From positions 175,828,663 to 175,892,662 of the forward strand of contig CM077647.1 in assembly GCA_039707465.1 (NCBI GenBank): a stretch of 64,000 nucleotides of DNA, given 5' to 3'. Of the stretch, positions 43,276-53,936 are shown in pieces. The notes below the pieces were generated by a model. It was not told where the DNA came from, searched no databases, and saw only the letters and a program-made list of their open reading frames with translations. The position numbers were made by a program, and so were the translations under genes. How positions within the stretch are numbered: position 1 is the first letter of the stretch; every line of letters starts with the position of its first letter. The stretch is from Rhabdophis nuchalis. Lineage: Eukaryota > Chordata > Lepidosauria > Squamata > Natricidae.

Positions 43276-46200
43276 AATAATAATAATAATAATAATTTAT
43301 TATTTCTATACCGCCCCCTCTCCCCACGGGGACTCGGGGCGGTGCACAGGTAGCATAAAAGCAATATATAACAACATAAATAAACAACAAAATTTAAAAA
43401 CCAATTAAATAGACCCTGTGCTAAAATCCCAATTAACTAAAACCTATTCTATAAAATCCCAAGGCAAGGGGGCTATCCCAGGCCGGCCAGACGGAAAAAG
43501 TAAGTTTTCAATTTAAGACGGAAGGAGCGGAGGTCCGTAGTTGTCCTGATGTCGGGGGGAAGGTCGTTCCAGAGGGCTGGGCCCGCCACAGAGAGCGCCC
43601 TTCCCCTGGGTGTCGCCCGCTGACACAGTCTAGTGGACGGCACCCGGAGAAGCCCCTCTCTGTGGGAGCGAATCGGCCGTGAGGACGTATGAGGCAGGAT
43701 CCGATCCTGCAGATAGCTAGGTCCCGAGCCATGGAGCGCTTTAAAGATGATGACTAGCACCTTGAAGCGCACCCGGAAGACGACAGGCAGCCAGTGCAGC
43801 TCGCGCAAGAGCGGTGTTACATGGGTAGACCTTGCGGTCCCCATAATTGCTCGCGCGGCTGCATTCTGGACTAGCTGAAGCCTCCGGGTGCACCTCAGGG
43901 GCAGCCCCATGTAGAGAGAGTTACAATAGTCCAGTCGGGATGTCACGAGAGCATGAGTGACTGTGCGAAGGGCGTCCCGATCCAATAGGGGGCGCAATTG
44001 GCGAACCAGGCGAACCTGGTAAAACGCCCTCCTGGCCACGGCTGTCACCTGATCTTCCATGGACAGCCGGGCATCCAGGAGGACACCCAAATTGCGCGCC
44101 CCATCCACAGGGGCAAGATGTTCGCCCCCTATGGCCAGCGATGGAGTAAGCTGGTTGAATCGGGCAGCCGGAAACCACAGCCACTCGGTCTTGGTCGGGT
44201 TGAGCTTGAGTCCGTTACTTCCCATCCAGATCCGTACAGCTTCCAGGCACTGGCACATCACCGCTACGGCATCGTTGGGGTGGTTTGGGGTAGAAATGTA
44301 CAGCTGGGTGTCATCAGCGTACAGATGGTATTCTACCCCAAAACCACGGATGATCTCACCCAGCGGCTTCATGTATGTGTTGAACAGGAGGGGCGAGAGG
44401 ACCGACCCCTGAGGCACCCCACATGTGAGGGGTCTCGCGGTCGACCTCTGCCCCCCTGTCAACACAAATTGCGATCGGCCAGAGAGGTAGGAGGAGAACC
44501 ACCGTAAAACGGTGCCTCCCACCCCCAACCCCCCCAGCCGATGCAATAGGATACCATGGTCGATGGTATCGAAAGCCGCCGAGAGGTCTAATAGGACCAG
44601 GATGGAACAACCCCCATCTCTGGCCCTCCAGAGATCATCAACCAACGCGACCAATGCCGTCTCGGTGCTATGCCCGGGCCGGAAGCCGGACTGGCGCGGA
44701 TCTAGATAGTCTACTTCCTCCAGGTGACGGGGAAACTGTTGTGCCACCACACTCTCGACAACCTTCGCCAAAAAGGGAAGGTTGGAGACGGGACGGTAGT
44801 TGTTCAAAGAAGCTGGATCCAAGGAGGGCTTCTTAAGGAGGGGCCTCACCATCGCTTCTTTTAGGGAAGCAGGCAAGGCACCCTCACTCAAGGAAGCGTT
44901 GACCACCTCCTGGAGCCAGCCTCGTGTCACCTCCCAGGATGCCAGTACAAGCCAGGAGGGACACGGGTCCAATAAACATGTGGTGGCTCGCAGTCGCCCA
45001 CGTAACCTGTCCATATCCTCGGAAGTAACGGAGTCAAACTCCTCCCAAACAAGATCTCTCTCGTGGCATCCCACTGGGCCATGAATGGGGGCTAGCTCGT
45101 TCTGTATCTGAGCGATTTTCTCCTGCAGAAAAATCACAAATTCCTCTGCTCTACCCTGTAGCGGGGCTTCCCGCACCCTCTGTTGAAGGAGGGAGCAGGT
45201 CACCCTAAACAGGGCGGCAGGGCGGTTTTCTGCGGATGCTATGAGAGTAGCGCAATGATGACGTTTGGCTACTCTCAGCGCCACAATGTAAGTCCGTAAA
45301 TGGGCTCTTACCTGTGTCCGGTCAGATTCAGAACGAGAAGACCTCCATCTACTCTCTAGGCATCTCTTGCGGCGTTTCATCACCCCCAGCTCCTCGGTGA
45401 ACCAAGGAGCCAGGGTGTTCCGCCGCCGCAAGAGAGGCCGCAAGGGCGCGACCCGATCCAAGGCTCCCGTGGTCGCACTATTCCATGCGGCCACGAGGTC
45501 CTCCATCGGGGCGCGGGTCAAGGGTACAGGAACTGGCCCAAGCACCGTTTGGAACCCATCCGGGTCCATCAGGCGCCTGGGGCGGAACCAGATTGGTAAT
45601 TCAGGTCCCGCCTCCCCGCGGAGGGGAGCAGCGGTCGGAAAGTCGAGCCGGAGAAGTGAGTGGTCTGTCCATGACAAGGGTGTGATGACTATGTCCCCTA
45701 TACCCAGATCACTCGTCCATTGGCCTGAGACAAAGATGAGATCCGGTGTATGTCCACCCTCGTGAGTGGGGCCTTGAATTAGTTGGGTTAGGTCCATGGC
45801 CGTCATGGAAGCCATGAACTCCCGAGCTACCTCGGATGATTCGCCCAACGATGGCAGATTAAAGTCCCCCATGACTAAAAGTCTGGGGGTCTCCACTGCC
45901 ACCGTAGCGATCACCTCGAGGAGCTCGGGCAGGGCTGCTGCTACATAGCGGGGAGCCAGGTATACAACCAGCAAGCCCAACTGCCTCCCTAGGCCCCACT
46001 TCACACAAAGGGACTCAAAACCGGTAGTCTGTGGCACAATGGTCTCTCTCGGCTCAAGACCTTCCTTTACAATGATCGCTACCCCACCACCCCTACCCAG
46101 GGCCTGAGGCTGATGAAAAGCGTGGTAACCTGGCGGGCACATTTCAACGAGGGGGAGTCCACCCTCGTGGCCCAACCAGGTCTCTGCAATTCCCACCAGG

Positions 46201-46815
46201 TCCGGCTCCCCCTCCGACACAAGGTCGTGAATGAGGGGGGCTTTGTTGGCAACGGACCTGGCGTTGCAGAACATCAGCCGCAGGCCCTGGCTCTGTACAC
46301 CCTGGCCACCTAGCCTGCAGGGGTTGAGGCACTTGACCGTCTGTAGCCAGCGGCCTCGTGTCCCCAACCGGGAGGGTGACACTCGTCTCCCCTCGGACCT
46401 GCCTCTCCCCACGACCTTTTGGAAGGAAATGCCCTCTGTCGGAACGACTTGAATCTCCCCCCTCCTAACGGAACCTTCCGCTACCCTCCGTCGCCCGCTG
46501 GCCTGGCCCTCTCTTCCCTCACCCGCCTCAACCTGACTACACCCTCCCTCCTCCCTGGTACCCCCTAAAATAGTTATTAATTTAAAAATTAAAAAACCCC
46601 TAAGCCTACGCTTTTTCCACCTCTCCAGATTAATGAATCCTTCATCAAGGTGGGCCCTCGTTAGAGCGGAGGGCCAAACCTGCGAGAGCGGGGACTCTCG
46701 CAGTCGTAACAGGTCTAGCTTGGAATACATAATATAGATAAATAATTAAATAAATAAATAAATAATTATATATAGATACAATGTAGAGCAGTTAAATACA
46801 TAAAAGCATGGGTCA
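43276..46815 (-). mobile_element. L2-type LINE with uninterrupted ORF
   Basis: Near full-length, minus strand. The 3' end lies at 43276-43350 (AAT-repeat tail, CCGCCCCCTCTCCCC...GGGGCGGTGCACAGG) and the 5' end near 46815. It is inserted in the V10 upstream flank: the uninterrupted sequence GATAATTTTGCCTAAA of other V blocks is split, with AATTTT repeated at both edges as a probable target duplication. Confidence 0.85.
43473..46730 (-). CDS. L2-type ORF2: endonuclease-reverse transcriptase (1085 codons)
   Basis: A single open frame encoding a LINE protein that nicks target DNA and copies its RNA. The N-terminal 145 residues are basic and not recognised. Apurinic-type endonuclease lies at about 150-365: N156 (CNARSV), E183 (ETWLG), GDFN at 288-291, DH at 356-357. 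Reverse transcriptase lies at about 625-900: YRPVSNLPFL (645-654), [13 protein letters not shown] (681-693), LLDLSAAFD (713-721), [10 protein letters not shown] (781-790), YADD (804-807). The C-terminal region ends FRLAGLG. All expected catalytic motifs are present and there are no stops, unlike the other L2 copies here. Whether an upstream ORF1 is needed or present is not clear. Confidence 0.88.
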   Translation of the reverse strand: MYSKLDLLRLRESPLSQVWPSALTRAHLDEGFINLERWKKRRLRGFLIFKLITILGGTREEGGCSQVEAGEGREGQASGRRRVAEGSVRRGEIQVVPTEGISFQKVVGRGRSEGRRVSPSRLGTRGRWLQTVKCLNPCRLGGQGVQSQGLRLMFCNARSVANKAPLIHDLVSEGEPDLVGIAETWLGHEGGLPLVEMCPPGYHAFHQPQALGRGGGVAIIVKEGLEPRETIVPQTTGFESLCVKWGLGRQLGLLVVYLAPRYVAAALPELLEVIATVAVETPRLLVMGDFNLPSLGESSEVAREFMASMTAMDLTQLIQGPTHEGGHTPDLIFVSGQWTSDLGIGDIVITPLSWTDHSLLRLDFPTAAPLRGEAGPELPIWFRPRRLMDPDGFQTVLGPVPVPLTRAPMEDLVAAWNSATTGALDRVAPLRPLLRRRNTLAPWFTEELGVMKRRKRCLESRWRSSRSESDRTQVRAHLRTYIVALRVAKRHHCATLIASAENRPAALFRVTCSLLQQRVREAPLQGRAEEFVIFLQEKIAQIQNELAPIHGPVGCHERDLVWEEFDSVTSEDMDRLRGRLRATTCLLDPCPSWLVLASWEVTRGWLQEVVNASLSEGALPASLKEAMVRPLLKKPSLDPASLNNYRPVSNLPFLAKVVESVVAQQFPRHLEEVDYLDPRQSGFRPGHSTETALVALVDDLWRARDGGCSILVLLDLSAAFDTIDHGILLHRLGGLGVGGTVLRWFSSYLSGRSQFVLTGGQRSTARPLTCGVPQGSVLSPLLFNTYMKPLGEIIRGFGVEYHLYADDTQLYISTPNHPNDAVAVMCQCLEAVRIWMGSNGLKLNPTKTEWLWFPAARFNQLTPSLAIGGEHLAPVDGARNLGVLLDARLSMEDQVTAVARRAFYQVRLVRQLRPLLDRDALRTVTHALVTSRLDYCNSLYMGLPLRCTRRLQLVQNAAARAIMGTARSTHVTPLLRELHWLPVVFRVRFKVLVIIFKALHGSGPSYLQDRILPHTSSRPIRSHREGLLRVPSTRLCQRATPRGRALSVAGPALWNDLPPDIRTTTDLRSFRLKLKTYFFRLAGLG

Positions 46816-47018
46816 AAGATTTTCAAATTTTGCCTAAATATCTGGATGTCTGATGTAAGACTGAAAAACTCATGTTCTACAGGGATGAGAAATGGTTATA
46901 TATTGTGACATGAATGAGGGAGGAGGGAGGGAGGGAGGGAGGGAGGTTTCCTGCAGGCCCTCCTAAAGAATACAAGCTCACCTTGCTTTCGAAGAGCTAC
47001 TTAATAGGCCACCGATTT

Positions 47019-47051
47019 ATGCAAATATCATAAGGTCTTCTCCTTTAAAAG
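47019..47051 (+). promoter_or_regulatory. V10 promoter: octamer plus TTTAAAAG box
   Basis: ATGCAAAT at 47019-47026, TTTAAAAG at 47044-47051; purine tract at about 46917-46945. Confidence 0.85.
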
Positions 47052-47128
47052 CAGAAGTCTCTTCTGGATAGCCACATCTTCCTAAAAGTGTACATGTTGA
47101 ACAGGAGGAAATTTTTTAAGGAACCATT

Positions 47129-47577
47129 ATGAATTGCTGGCTGTTCTTCTTTTTTCTAATAAACATGCCAAAATGTGAGGACACAATTTTACAGAAAGCA
47201 ACAATATGATTTCTTTTTCTGATGTAGGGGAATTCTAATTTTTATTTCTCTTACTTCTCCAGGGTCCCTTTCTGAGGTACAACTTGTGTCGTCGGGGCCA
47301 GGAACTGTAAGACTAAGTGAAAATCTCAACTTGGTCTGAAAAGTTACTGGTGTCTCCATCACTGATATAAGCTATGCTTGGCACTGGGTCCGTCAGCCTC
47401 CAGGGAAAGGCTTGGAATGGATAGCCGGAATCTTCCCCTATGATGGGGGGAAATTTTACTCCTCTTCTCTTCAAAGCCGCACCACCATTTCTTCAGGCAA
47501 CTCCAAGAATGAGTTTTCCCTCCAGTTGACCTCCATGTCAGCTTCTGACACTGCTGTGTATTATTGTGTAAGAGAGA
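47129..47577 (+). pseudogene. IGHV: IGHV segment V10, pseudogene by one stop at the first Cys
   Basis: Promoter, leader exon (47129-47174, [15 protein letters not shown]), 88-bp intron, acceptor and recombination signal are all intact. The V exon (47263-47577, mature from 47274) has TGA at 47337-47339 where the first conserved Cys codon TGT should be, so the stop also destroys the intradomain disulfide position. The rest stays in frame to [13 protein letters not shown]-to-GGC change turns SSDNSK into SSGNSK. It is the close paralogue of V4. Confidence 0.93.
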
Positions 47578-47616
47578 CACAGTGACTGATTTTGCCTTCT
47601 CTTCTGAACAAAAACA
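47578..47616 (+). promoter_or_regulatory. V10 recombination signal (23-RSS)
   Basis: CACAGTG 47578-47584, 23-base spacer, ACAAAAACA 47608-47616. Still consensus behind a dead V exon. Confidence 0.93.
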
Positions 47617-47761
47617 GGAAACTTGTACTGACAGGACATTTTCTCTTCCATGCAGCAAATCAACATTCAGACCGTGAAAGCATTTGAATTTTTGGAGTAA
47701 AATCTGTCAGAAGAACTTTTTTAAAAAAATAGTACTTAGTCATTGATGTTTTTAATGTAAG

Positions 47762-48135
47762 TTTGATGAAAAGAAGGACTATGGGGTGACATGATAGAAG
47801 TTTAAATATCTCAAGGGTTGTCCCAAAGAAGAGGGAGTCAAGCTATTCTCCATGGCACCTGAGGGCAGCACAAGAAGCAATTGGTGGAAACTAATCAAGG
47901 AGAGAAGCAACTTAGAACTAAGGACAAATTTCCTGACAGTTAGAACAATTGATCAGTGGAACACAAGTTGCCTCCAGAAGTTGTGAATGCCCCAACACTG
48001 GAAGTCTTTAAGAAGATGTTGGATAGCCATTTGTCTGAAATGGTACAGGGCTTCCTGCCTAGGAAGGGGGTTGGACTAGAAGACCTCCAAGGTTCTCTCC
48101 AACTCTGCCATTGTATTGTATTGTATTGTACAAGG
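47762..48135 (+). mobile_element. CR1 LINE 3' fragment
   Basis: Counterpart of 7570-7936, with LPPEVVNAPTLEVFKKMLDS and an ATTGT tail. Confidence 0.8.
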
Positions 48136-48208
48136 TTGAAGCATGGACAAGGCCATTCAATGATATGGTTGGTTCCCTTTTACTAATGGTCCATCTATTG
48201 ATCGATTG

Positions 48209-48291
<83 letters not shown>
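48209..48291. repeat. (CTTT)n microsatellite
   Basis: Counterpart of 8018-8088. Confidence 0.95.
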
Positions 48292-48294
<3 letters not shown>

Positions 48295-49429
48295 TCTTTC
48301 TATTCTTCCTTTTTTCTTTTATCTTTCTCCATTTCTTCCTCTTTCTTTCCTTTTTTATTTCCTTCCTTCCTTCCTTCTCCCTTTTCTCCCTTGTTTCTGG
48401 TATCAGATTTCCTTTTAGTCCTCTTGCTGAACACCAGAGATCAGTGTTGAAAATCAAAATAAAATGCATTAGGTATCTAACAAATAGAGAAAGGAGGAAG
48501 GAGGCAATGCAGCCTAATCTCTATTCCAAATTCCTCTCTTCAGATCCTCAAAGGAAGGGTAGAAGGCAGAGCTTTGATTGACTGTTTCAGAAGGGCAGAG
48601 GGGAGACAACACTCTCTCTTCCTTTATCATTCGGAAGAGATTTCCTCTAGGGGGCACCAAAGGGCTGCAAACCAGAAATGCAAATACAGGACAAGACCAA
48701 TGTATGATATTAGTAGACATAAAAAGAAGAACATTTCTAAGACATTTGGTGAAAAACCTCCAGGCCTCTGTTTGGGGGCCTGGAGACAAAAACATCTGAA
48801 GAACGGTTGCAGGAATTGGGTCTAGAGAAAAGAAAGACTAAGGGTGACATAAGAGCAGTATTACAGTACCATATTTTTCAGAATGTAAGACGCACCAAGA
48901 TTTTGAAGAGGCAAATTAAAAAAACAGTTTTTGCATTCTGCAGACCTCCCAAAAACTGTCCATTTTTTTGCGAAAATGAGCCTGTTTTTTTTAAGCCATT
49001 AATAGTCTTTAGGAGGCTTCTAGAATGTCCCTGGGGGCTGAGGGGGAAGAATTGAGGAAGTAATGGCTCCTTCAGGCAAGAGACCCTATTAACATTTCAG
49101 ACAAGAGGATGCCCAGTATATTCTTAAAAGCTTCCAGTAATGGAGCATCCCCAACATCTGGAGGCAAATTGTTCTACTGATGGATTCTCGTATTCATTGT
49201 CAGGAAATTTCCTATCAGTTTTAGGTATCTTTGCAATTCTGCCTCTCCAAGTGAGGAACAGCATTGAGGATCAGTCCCCTTACCTCGGCTCTTTACAGGT
49301 GTTAAATGTAGATAATTCTGGTTTTGAAAGTCCAAGTGGGATGTGAATGCCAGACATAATAAAGAAAGCAATAAATAAGCAATGGGTATGGAGAGGTTTG
49401 CCCAAAGATCTGGATGTCTGATGTCTAGT
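48292..49429. other. Intergenic part of the V10-V11 block
   Basis: Same sequence as 8090-9720 and 23112-24244. No gene; no L2 insertion at about 48985. Confidence 0.65.
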
Positions 49430-49672
49430 TTAATGAAGAGAAGGTCTAGGGGAGATATGATAGCAGTCTTGCGATATCTCAGAGGGTGCCACAAAGAAGA
49501 AGGAGTGAAACTATTCTCCAAGGCACCTGAGGGCAGAACAAGAAGTAATGGGTGGAAACTAATCAAGGAGAGGAGCAACGTAGAACTAAGGAGACATTTC
49601 CTGACAGTCAGAACAATTAATCAGTGGAAAAGCTTGCCACCAGAACTCTGCTATTGTACTGTATTATTGAAT
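49430..49672 (+). mobile_element. CR1 LINE fragment
   Basis: Counterpart of 9722-10082, but its last 110 or so coding bases are deleted (AGCTTGCCACCAGAACTCTGC junction). Confidence 0.75.
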
Positions 49673-49867
49673 TAAGACTGTGAAAAACTGACTTGTTTTA
49701 GAAGGATGAGAAATGGTTTTGTATTTGTGATCTGTTGAAGGAGGGAGCGAAGGAAAAGAGAAGGAAAGGAGGAGGAAGGGAAGGAGAGAGGGAGGTTTCC
49801 TGCAGAATCTCCTAAAGAATACAAGCTCACCTTGCTTTCCAAGAGCTATTTTATACCGCGCAGATTT

Positions 49868-49900
49868 ATGCAAATATCATAAGGTCTTCTCCTTTAAAAG
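49868..49900 (+). promoter_or_regulatory. V11 promoter: octamer plus TTTAAAAG box
   Basis: ATGCAAAT at 49868-49875, TTTAAAAG at 49893-49900; purine tract 49738-49793. Confidence 0.88.
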
Positions 49901-49978
49901 GAGAAGTCTCCTTTTGATAGCCACATTTTCCTCAAAGTGCACACATTAAATTGGAGGAAATTTGTTTAAGGGACCATT

Positions 49979-50427
49979 ATGAATTACTGGCTGTTCTTCT
50001 TTTTTCTCTTAACCATGCTAAAATGTGAGGACAAAACTTTAGAGAAAGCAGCAATATTATTTCTTTTACCAATTAACATGAATTCTAATTCTTATTTCTC
50101 TTACTTCTATAGGGTCCCTTTCTGAGATTCAACTTGTGTCATCGGGGCCAGGAACTGTAAAACCAGGACAAAATCTCAATTTGGTCTGCAAAGTTACTGG
50201 TTTCTCCATCACTACTAGTGGCTATGTTTGGCACTGGGTCCGTCAGCCTCCAGGGAAAGGCTTAGAATGGATAGGCAGAATCTACCCCTATAATGGGGGG
50301 AAATTGTACTCCTCTTCTCTTCAAAGCCGCACCACCATTTCTTCAGACAACACCAAGAATGAGTTTTCCCTCCAGCTGAACTCCATGTCAGATGCTGTCA
50401 CTGCTGTGTATTACTGTGCTCGGGATC
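49979..50427 (+). CDS. IGHV: IGHV segment V11, open; framework 3 Asp changed to Val
   Basis: Leader exon 49979-50024 ([15 protein letters not shown]), 88-bp intron, V exon 50113-50427. Mature [16 protein letters not shown] starts at 50124. First Cys NLVCKV, Trp [14 protein letters not shown], second Cys AVYYCARD. The usual ADTAVYYC reads AVTAVYYC: the near-invariant Asp codon GAC is GTC, removing the framework 3 salt bridge. No stops. Its signal has the CACACTG heptamer. Relatives are V5 (ITTSGY) and V13 (same 3' end, GATC before the heptamer). Confidence 0.88.
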
Positions 50428-50466
50428 CACACTGACTGATTTTGCCTTCTCTTCTGAACAAAAACA
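50428..50466 (+). promoter_or_regulatory. V11 recombination signal (23-RSS, variant heptamer)
   Basis: CACACTG 50428-50434, 23-base spacer, ACAAAAACA 50458-50466. Confidence 0.9.
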
Positions 50467-50849
50467 GGAAACTGATACAGGCTGAGCTTGTCTATTCCAT
50501 GCAGTCAATCAACATTCAGAGAAGTGATATTGAAAGAAAAGTATCTGAAATAATCCACAGATTTAACAGCACTTTCACTATCTGAAAGCTCAAACGAAAA
50601 GAAGAGCTAGGCTTTTTTCTCGGGACACACCTGTTAAATCATAAATTCACAACACAGTTTTTTCCACAGGATTTCTCCCATCTACTTCTCGAAATTCTTA
50701 GACTTGCTGTTCCTATGAACATAATTCCAAACACTGCTATTTACAGGTAGTCCCCATGACCATTATTGAGTCCCAAATCTCTGTTGTTAAGAGAGACATT
50801 TGTTAAGTGAGGCCTGCCCCATTTTATGACCTTGGTGTAAAAAAGATGT

Positions 50850-51885
50850 TGAGACTCCAGAAAGAGTACAGAGAAGAGCAATGGAGATGATCAATACAAT
50901 TAGGCTTTACTTAAAAGGGTATTAAAACAACTAGCAAGATTCGGGATTGAGATGTAAGAATTGTAATAATCGATATGAAAATTAAGCGATAAACCTTGAA
51001 TCTGAAATTATAAATATCATCAACACAAAATAGAGCTGGCTCAGAGGCCGAAATACACCAAGTAAATGAGATGAAGAGTGTGGCGTAGAGGAGAGAGGTA
51101 AGGGAAGAAGAGAGAGAAAGGAGAGAGGGCAAAGAGGGGGAAGAGGAGGAGAGAAAGGAGGAGTGGAAAGGGGAGAGAGGAGAAGGAGAGAGGAAGGGGA
51201 AGTAGAGAAGGGGAGGGCGTCAGAGGGAAGAAAGGAGGTAGGGAGGAGGAGGAGAGAGGGGAAAGAAAATGATGGATAAGGCACAAATATGGTGTATGGA
51301 GAGCAGAAGAGCCCTCTGGGAGTTTTCTAGGAGTTGATGGTAAAATGAAATGATGGTAAAATGGAATGATGTAAACATTTAGTAATATAATATGATGTTG
51401 GCTATGTAACAGTATATATGTTGTTATTTACTTTGAAAATCAAAAATAAAATAAAAATATCTTTAAAAAAAAAGAAGATGATCAATGGGCAGGAGCGTAA
51501 AACATATTTTAAAAGCTGGAACTAGGTATGTCTAGTCTGATAAAAAGAAGGATTCAGGGTGACATGGTAGCAGTGTTCCAATATTTAAGAGGGTGCCACA
51601 AAGAATAGAGGGTCCACTTATTTTTCAAAGCAATCGAAGGCAGCACAAGAAGCATTGGGTGGAAACTAATCAAGAAGAGAAGCAACTTAGAACTAAGGAG
51701 ACATTTCATGACAGAAAAAATAATCAGTGGAACAGCTTGCCCCCAGAAGTTGTGAATGCTCCAATACTGGATGTTTCTAAGAAGATGTTGGATAAACATT
51801 TGTCTGAAGTGGTGTAGGGTTTCCTGCCTAAGCAGAGGGATGCACTAGAAGATCTCCAAGGTGCCTTCCAACTCTGTTATCCTAA
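50850..51885 (+). mobile_element. CR1 fragment split by an L1 3' insertion
   Basis: CR1 coding relics at 50850-50895 and 51477-51885 (LPPEVVNAPILDVSKKMLDK) are separated by the L1 piece at 50896-51476. Confidence 0.75.
50896..51476 (+). mobile_element. L1-type 3' end insertion with poly-A
   Basis: Flanked by GATGATCAAT (50886-50895 and 51477-51486). It ends in an A-rich tail (about 51440-51473) and holds a purine-rich 3' UTR. This is the signature of target-primed L1 insertion; 5'-truncated, non-coding. Confidence 0.82.
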
Positions 51886-51913
51886 GTGTGTTATTAAGTG
51901 AATCATGCTGTCA

Positions 51914-52208
51914 TTATAATAATAATAATAATAATTTATTTCTTATAAACCGCACCCTCTCCCCACAGGGACTCGGGGCGGTGCACAGGAGGAATAAGAA
52001 CAATAACTATATACATATGTCATTAAAAATACATTAAATTAAGTGACCTGTGCTAAAATACCCGTTAAAACTATCTAACTAGAGATCCCCAATAAACCCT
52101 AAAGACAGAGGAGTAGCTATCCCAGGCCGGCAAGGCAGAAAAAGTGTGTTTTCAATTTAAGATGGAAGGAGCGGAGGTCCGTGGTGGTCCTAATATCGGG
52201 GGGGAGGG
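51914..52208 (-). mobile_element. L2 3' fragment
   Basis: AAT-repeat tail, then CGCACCCTCTCCCC...GGGGCGGTGCACAGG, and the reversed end of an L2 ORF (about 52120-52205). Flanked by ATTAT on both sides. The V7-side flank (about 30275) shows the uninterrupted sequence. Confidence 0.8.
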
Positions 52209-52295
52209 ATTATGTTAGTAATACATTTGTTAAATGAATCCAGGTTTGAAATAATAGAAAATTCTTGTTGCTCATGTTTTAGATTTTGATAGTGG

Positions 52296-52702
52296 TGTTA
52301 GGAATGAAATCCTAGTGTTGCATTGGCAATATATATAAGCCATGATTGGAATTGGTATCTGTAACTTTAACTGCTACAGTGGAATGTGATTGGCTGCTGT
52401 TTCCTCAATCAGCCATAAGAGGGAGCCAGAATCACTGTTAGATGCTGATCTCTTGGATGAAGGCTCTGTATGTAGATCAGCAAAGCAAAGAGAATCGGGA
52501 GTTGAGCAACTGTTAGCCAACTGTTTGAGTAATAGACTGTATTTGATTCAGGACTGCCTATCACTTGTTTGTGAAGAAGTGTATCTTACTTTATTTTTGC
52601 ACCACAAGTAAAAGTCTACTTGTTTAACCTTCAGTGATAGTGTGGATACCTAGCAACATATCTCTTGCTATATTCCGTTGCACATTTTTCAGTCTCCTAA
52701 CA
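52296..52702. mobile_element. Probable solo LTR
   Basis: A 407-bp unit starting TGTTAGGA and ending TCCTAACA (exact 8-bp inverted ends, TG...CA), with a TATATATAAGCC TATA-like motif near the start and an A/T-rich region towards the end. No internal region follows. A target duplication was not obvious. Confidence 0.6.
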
Positions 52703-53265
52703 AAGATATCCTTAACAAGTGGTTTGCTCTCCATGCTTGTTTCAATTTAGTTTCTGGATGTTTTGTTACCATACTAGGTTACAACATTAGCAGGATTTTC
52801 TCCTCTTCTCCTTAGCTTGTAAAGGTCCTGTCTACCTGTGTGTTCTGAACTCAATTTATGGGGAGAAATAGGGTAGAGCTTGGATCACAGTGTCGTTAAA
52901 CAAAATGAAGAGAATCAGAAACGGTAGGGAAAGAAAACTATCTTGGTGTCCACAGATACAACAGCTGTCTTTCAACATCTGAAGCTTTACCCAAAAAGAA
53001 GGGGTAGACTTTTTTTTCTCAGGTGATGTTCAAATCAATGTATTAAAAAGAAAAAAACAAAGAAGGAGGTTTCTATACAAGGGATCAATCATGGACCAGG
53101 CTGTCCAATGGCAGGTTTAGTTCTCTTCCACTAGTGGTCATCTCCAGTCATCAGTCAAAAGAACTAGAGAATATCTCACACCAGAGAAAGGGCTGGGCTC
53201 TTTTATCTTTAACATTGGTGGTGAAAACTGCTAAGACGGAGAAAATCTTACTTTTTGTGAATTTT
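52703..53265. other. Upstream flank of V12
   Basis: Paralogous to 42-174 plus 4359-4790 and holds the empty site of the 4.2-kb L2 element of the V1 block (about 52830). No gene. Confidence 0.7.
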
Positions 53266-53376
53266 GAAAGGGAGGTGAGAGGGAGGGAGGGAGGGAAGAA
53301 CTGGGCTTTATCTAGATTCTCTAAATGAACACAAAGTCTCAAGGGCATTTTGCTTTCTAAGAGCGTCACTAGGGTT

Positions 53377-53412
53377 ATGCAAATATCATCATGAAATGTT
53401 CCTCTTTATAAG
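53377..53412 (+). promoter_or_regulatory. V12 promoter: octamer plus TATAAG
   Basis: ATGCAAAT at 53377-53384, TATAAG at 53407-53412; purine tract 53268-53298. Confidence 0.88.
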
Positions 53413-53492
53413 CAGGCTCCTCAATTTACATCTTTCCATTTCTTTCAAATCATACATGTCAGACTGGAGGAAAAACACTTTACAAACAGACT

Positions 53493-53936
53493 ATGAATTT
53501 CTTGCTCTTTTGCTTTTTCCTCATCGCCATACCAAAATGTAAGAACACCATTTTAGAGAAAGCATCTTGTTTTGAGATGCAGCAGAATCCTTGTAACTTC
53601 TTGACTCTTCCTTTTTTTTAGGGTCCCTTTCTGAGGTTCAACTTGTGTCATCAGGACCTGAAACTGTAAGACCAGGAGAAAATCTAAATTTGCTCTGTAA
53701 AGTTACTGGTGTCTCCATCACTAGTAATAGCTATATCTGGCACTGGGTCCGTCAGCCTCCAGGGAAAGGCTTAGAATCGATAGGCAGAATCTACCCCCAT
53801 GATGGGAGAAAATCGTTTTCTTCTTCTCTTCAAAGCCGCACCACCATTTCTTCAGACAACTCCAGGAATGAGTTTTCCCTTCAGTTGAACTCCTTGTCAG
53901 ATGGTGACACTGCTGTGTATTGTTGTGCGAGACAGG
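53493..53936 (+). CDS. IGHV: IGHV segment V12, open; extra Cys and weak signal
   Basis: Leader exon 53493-53538 ([15 protein letters not shown]), 83-bp intron, V exon 53622-53936. Mature [20 protein letters not shown] starts at 53633. First Cys NLLCKV, Trp [11 protein letters not shown], then GLES instead of GLEW as in V7. Framework 3 ends DTAVYCCARQA: a TAT-to-TGT change (53921-53923) puts an unpaired Cys next to the conserved one, and GDT replaces ADT. No stops. Both the Cys and the degraded nonamer suggest it is decaying. Confidence 0.85.
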
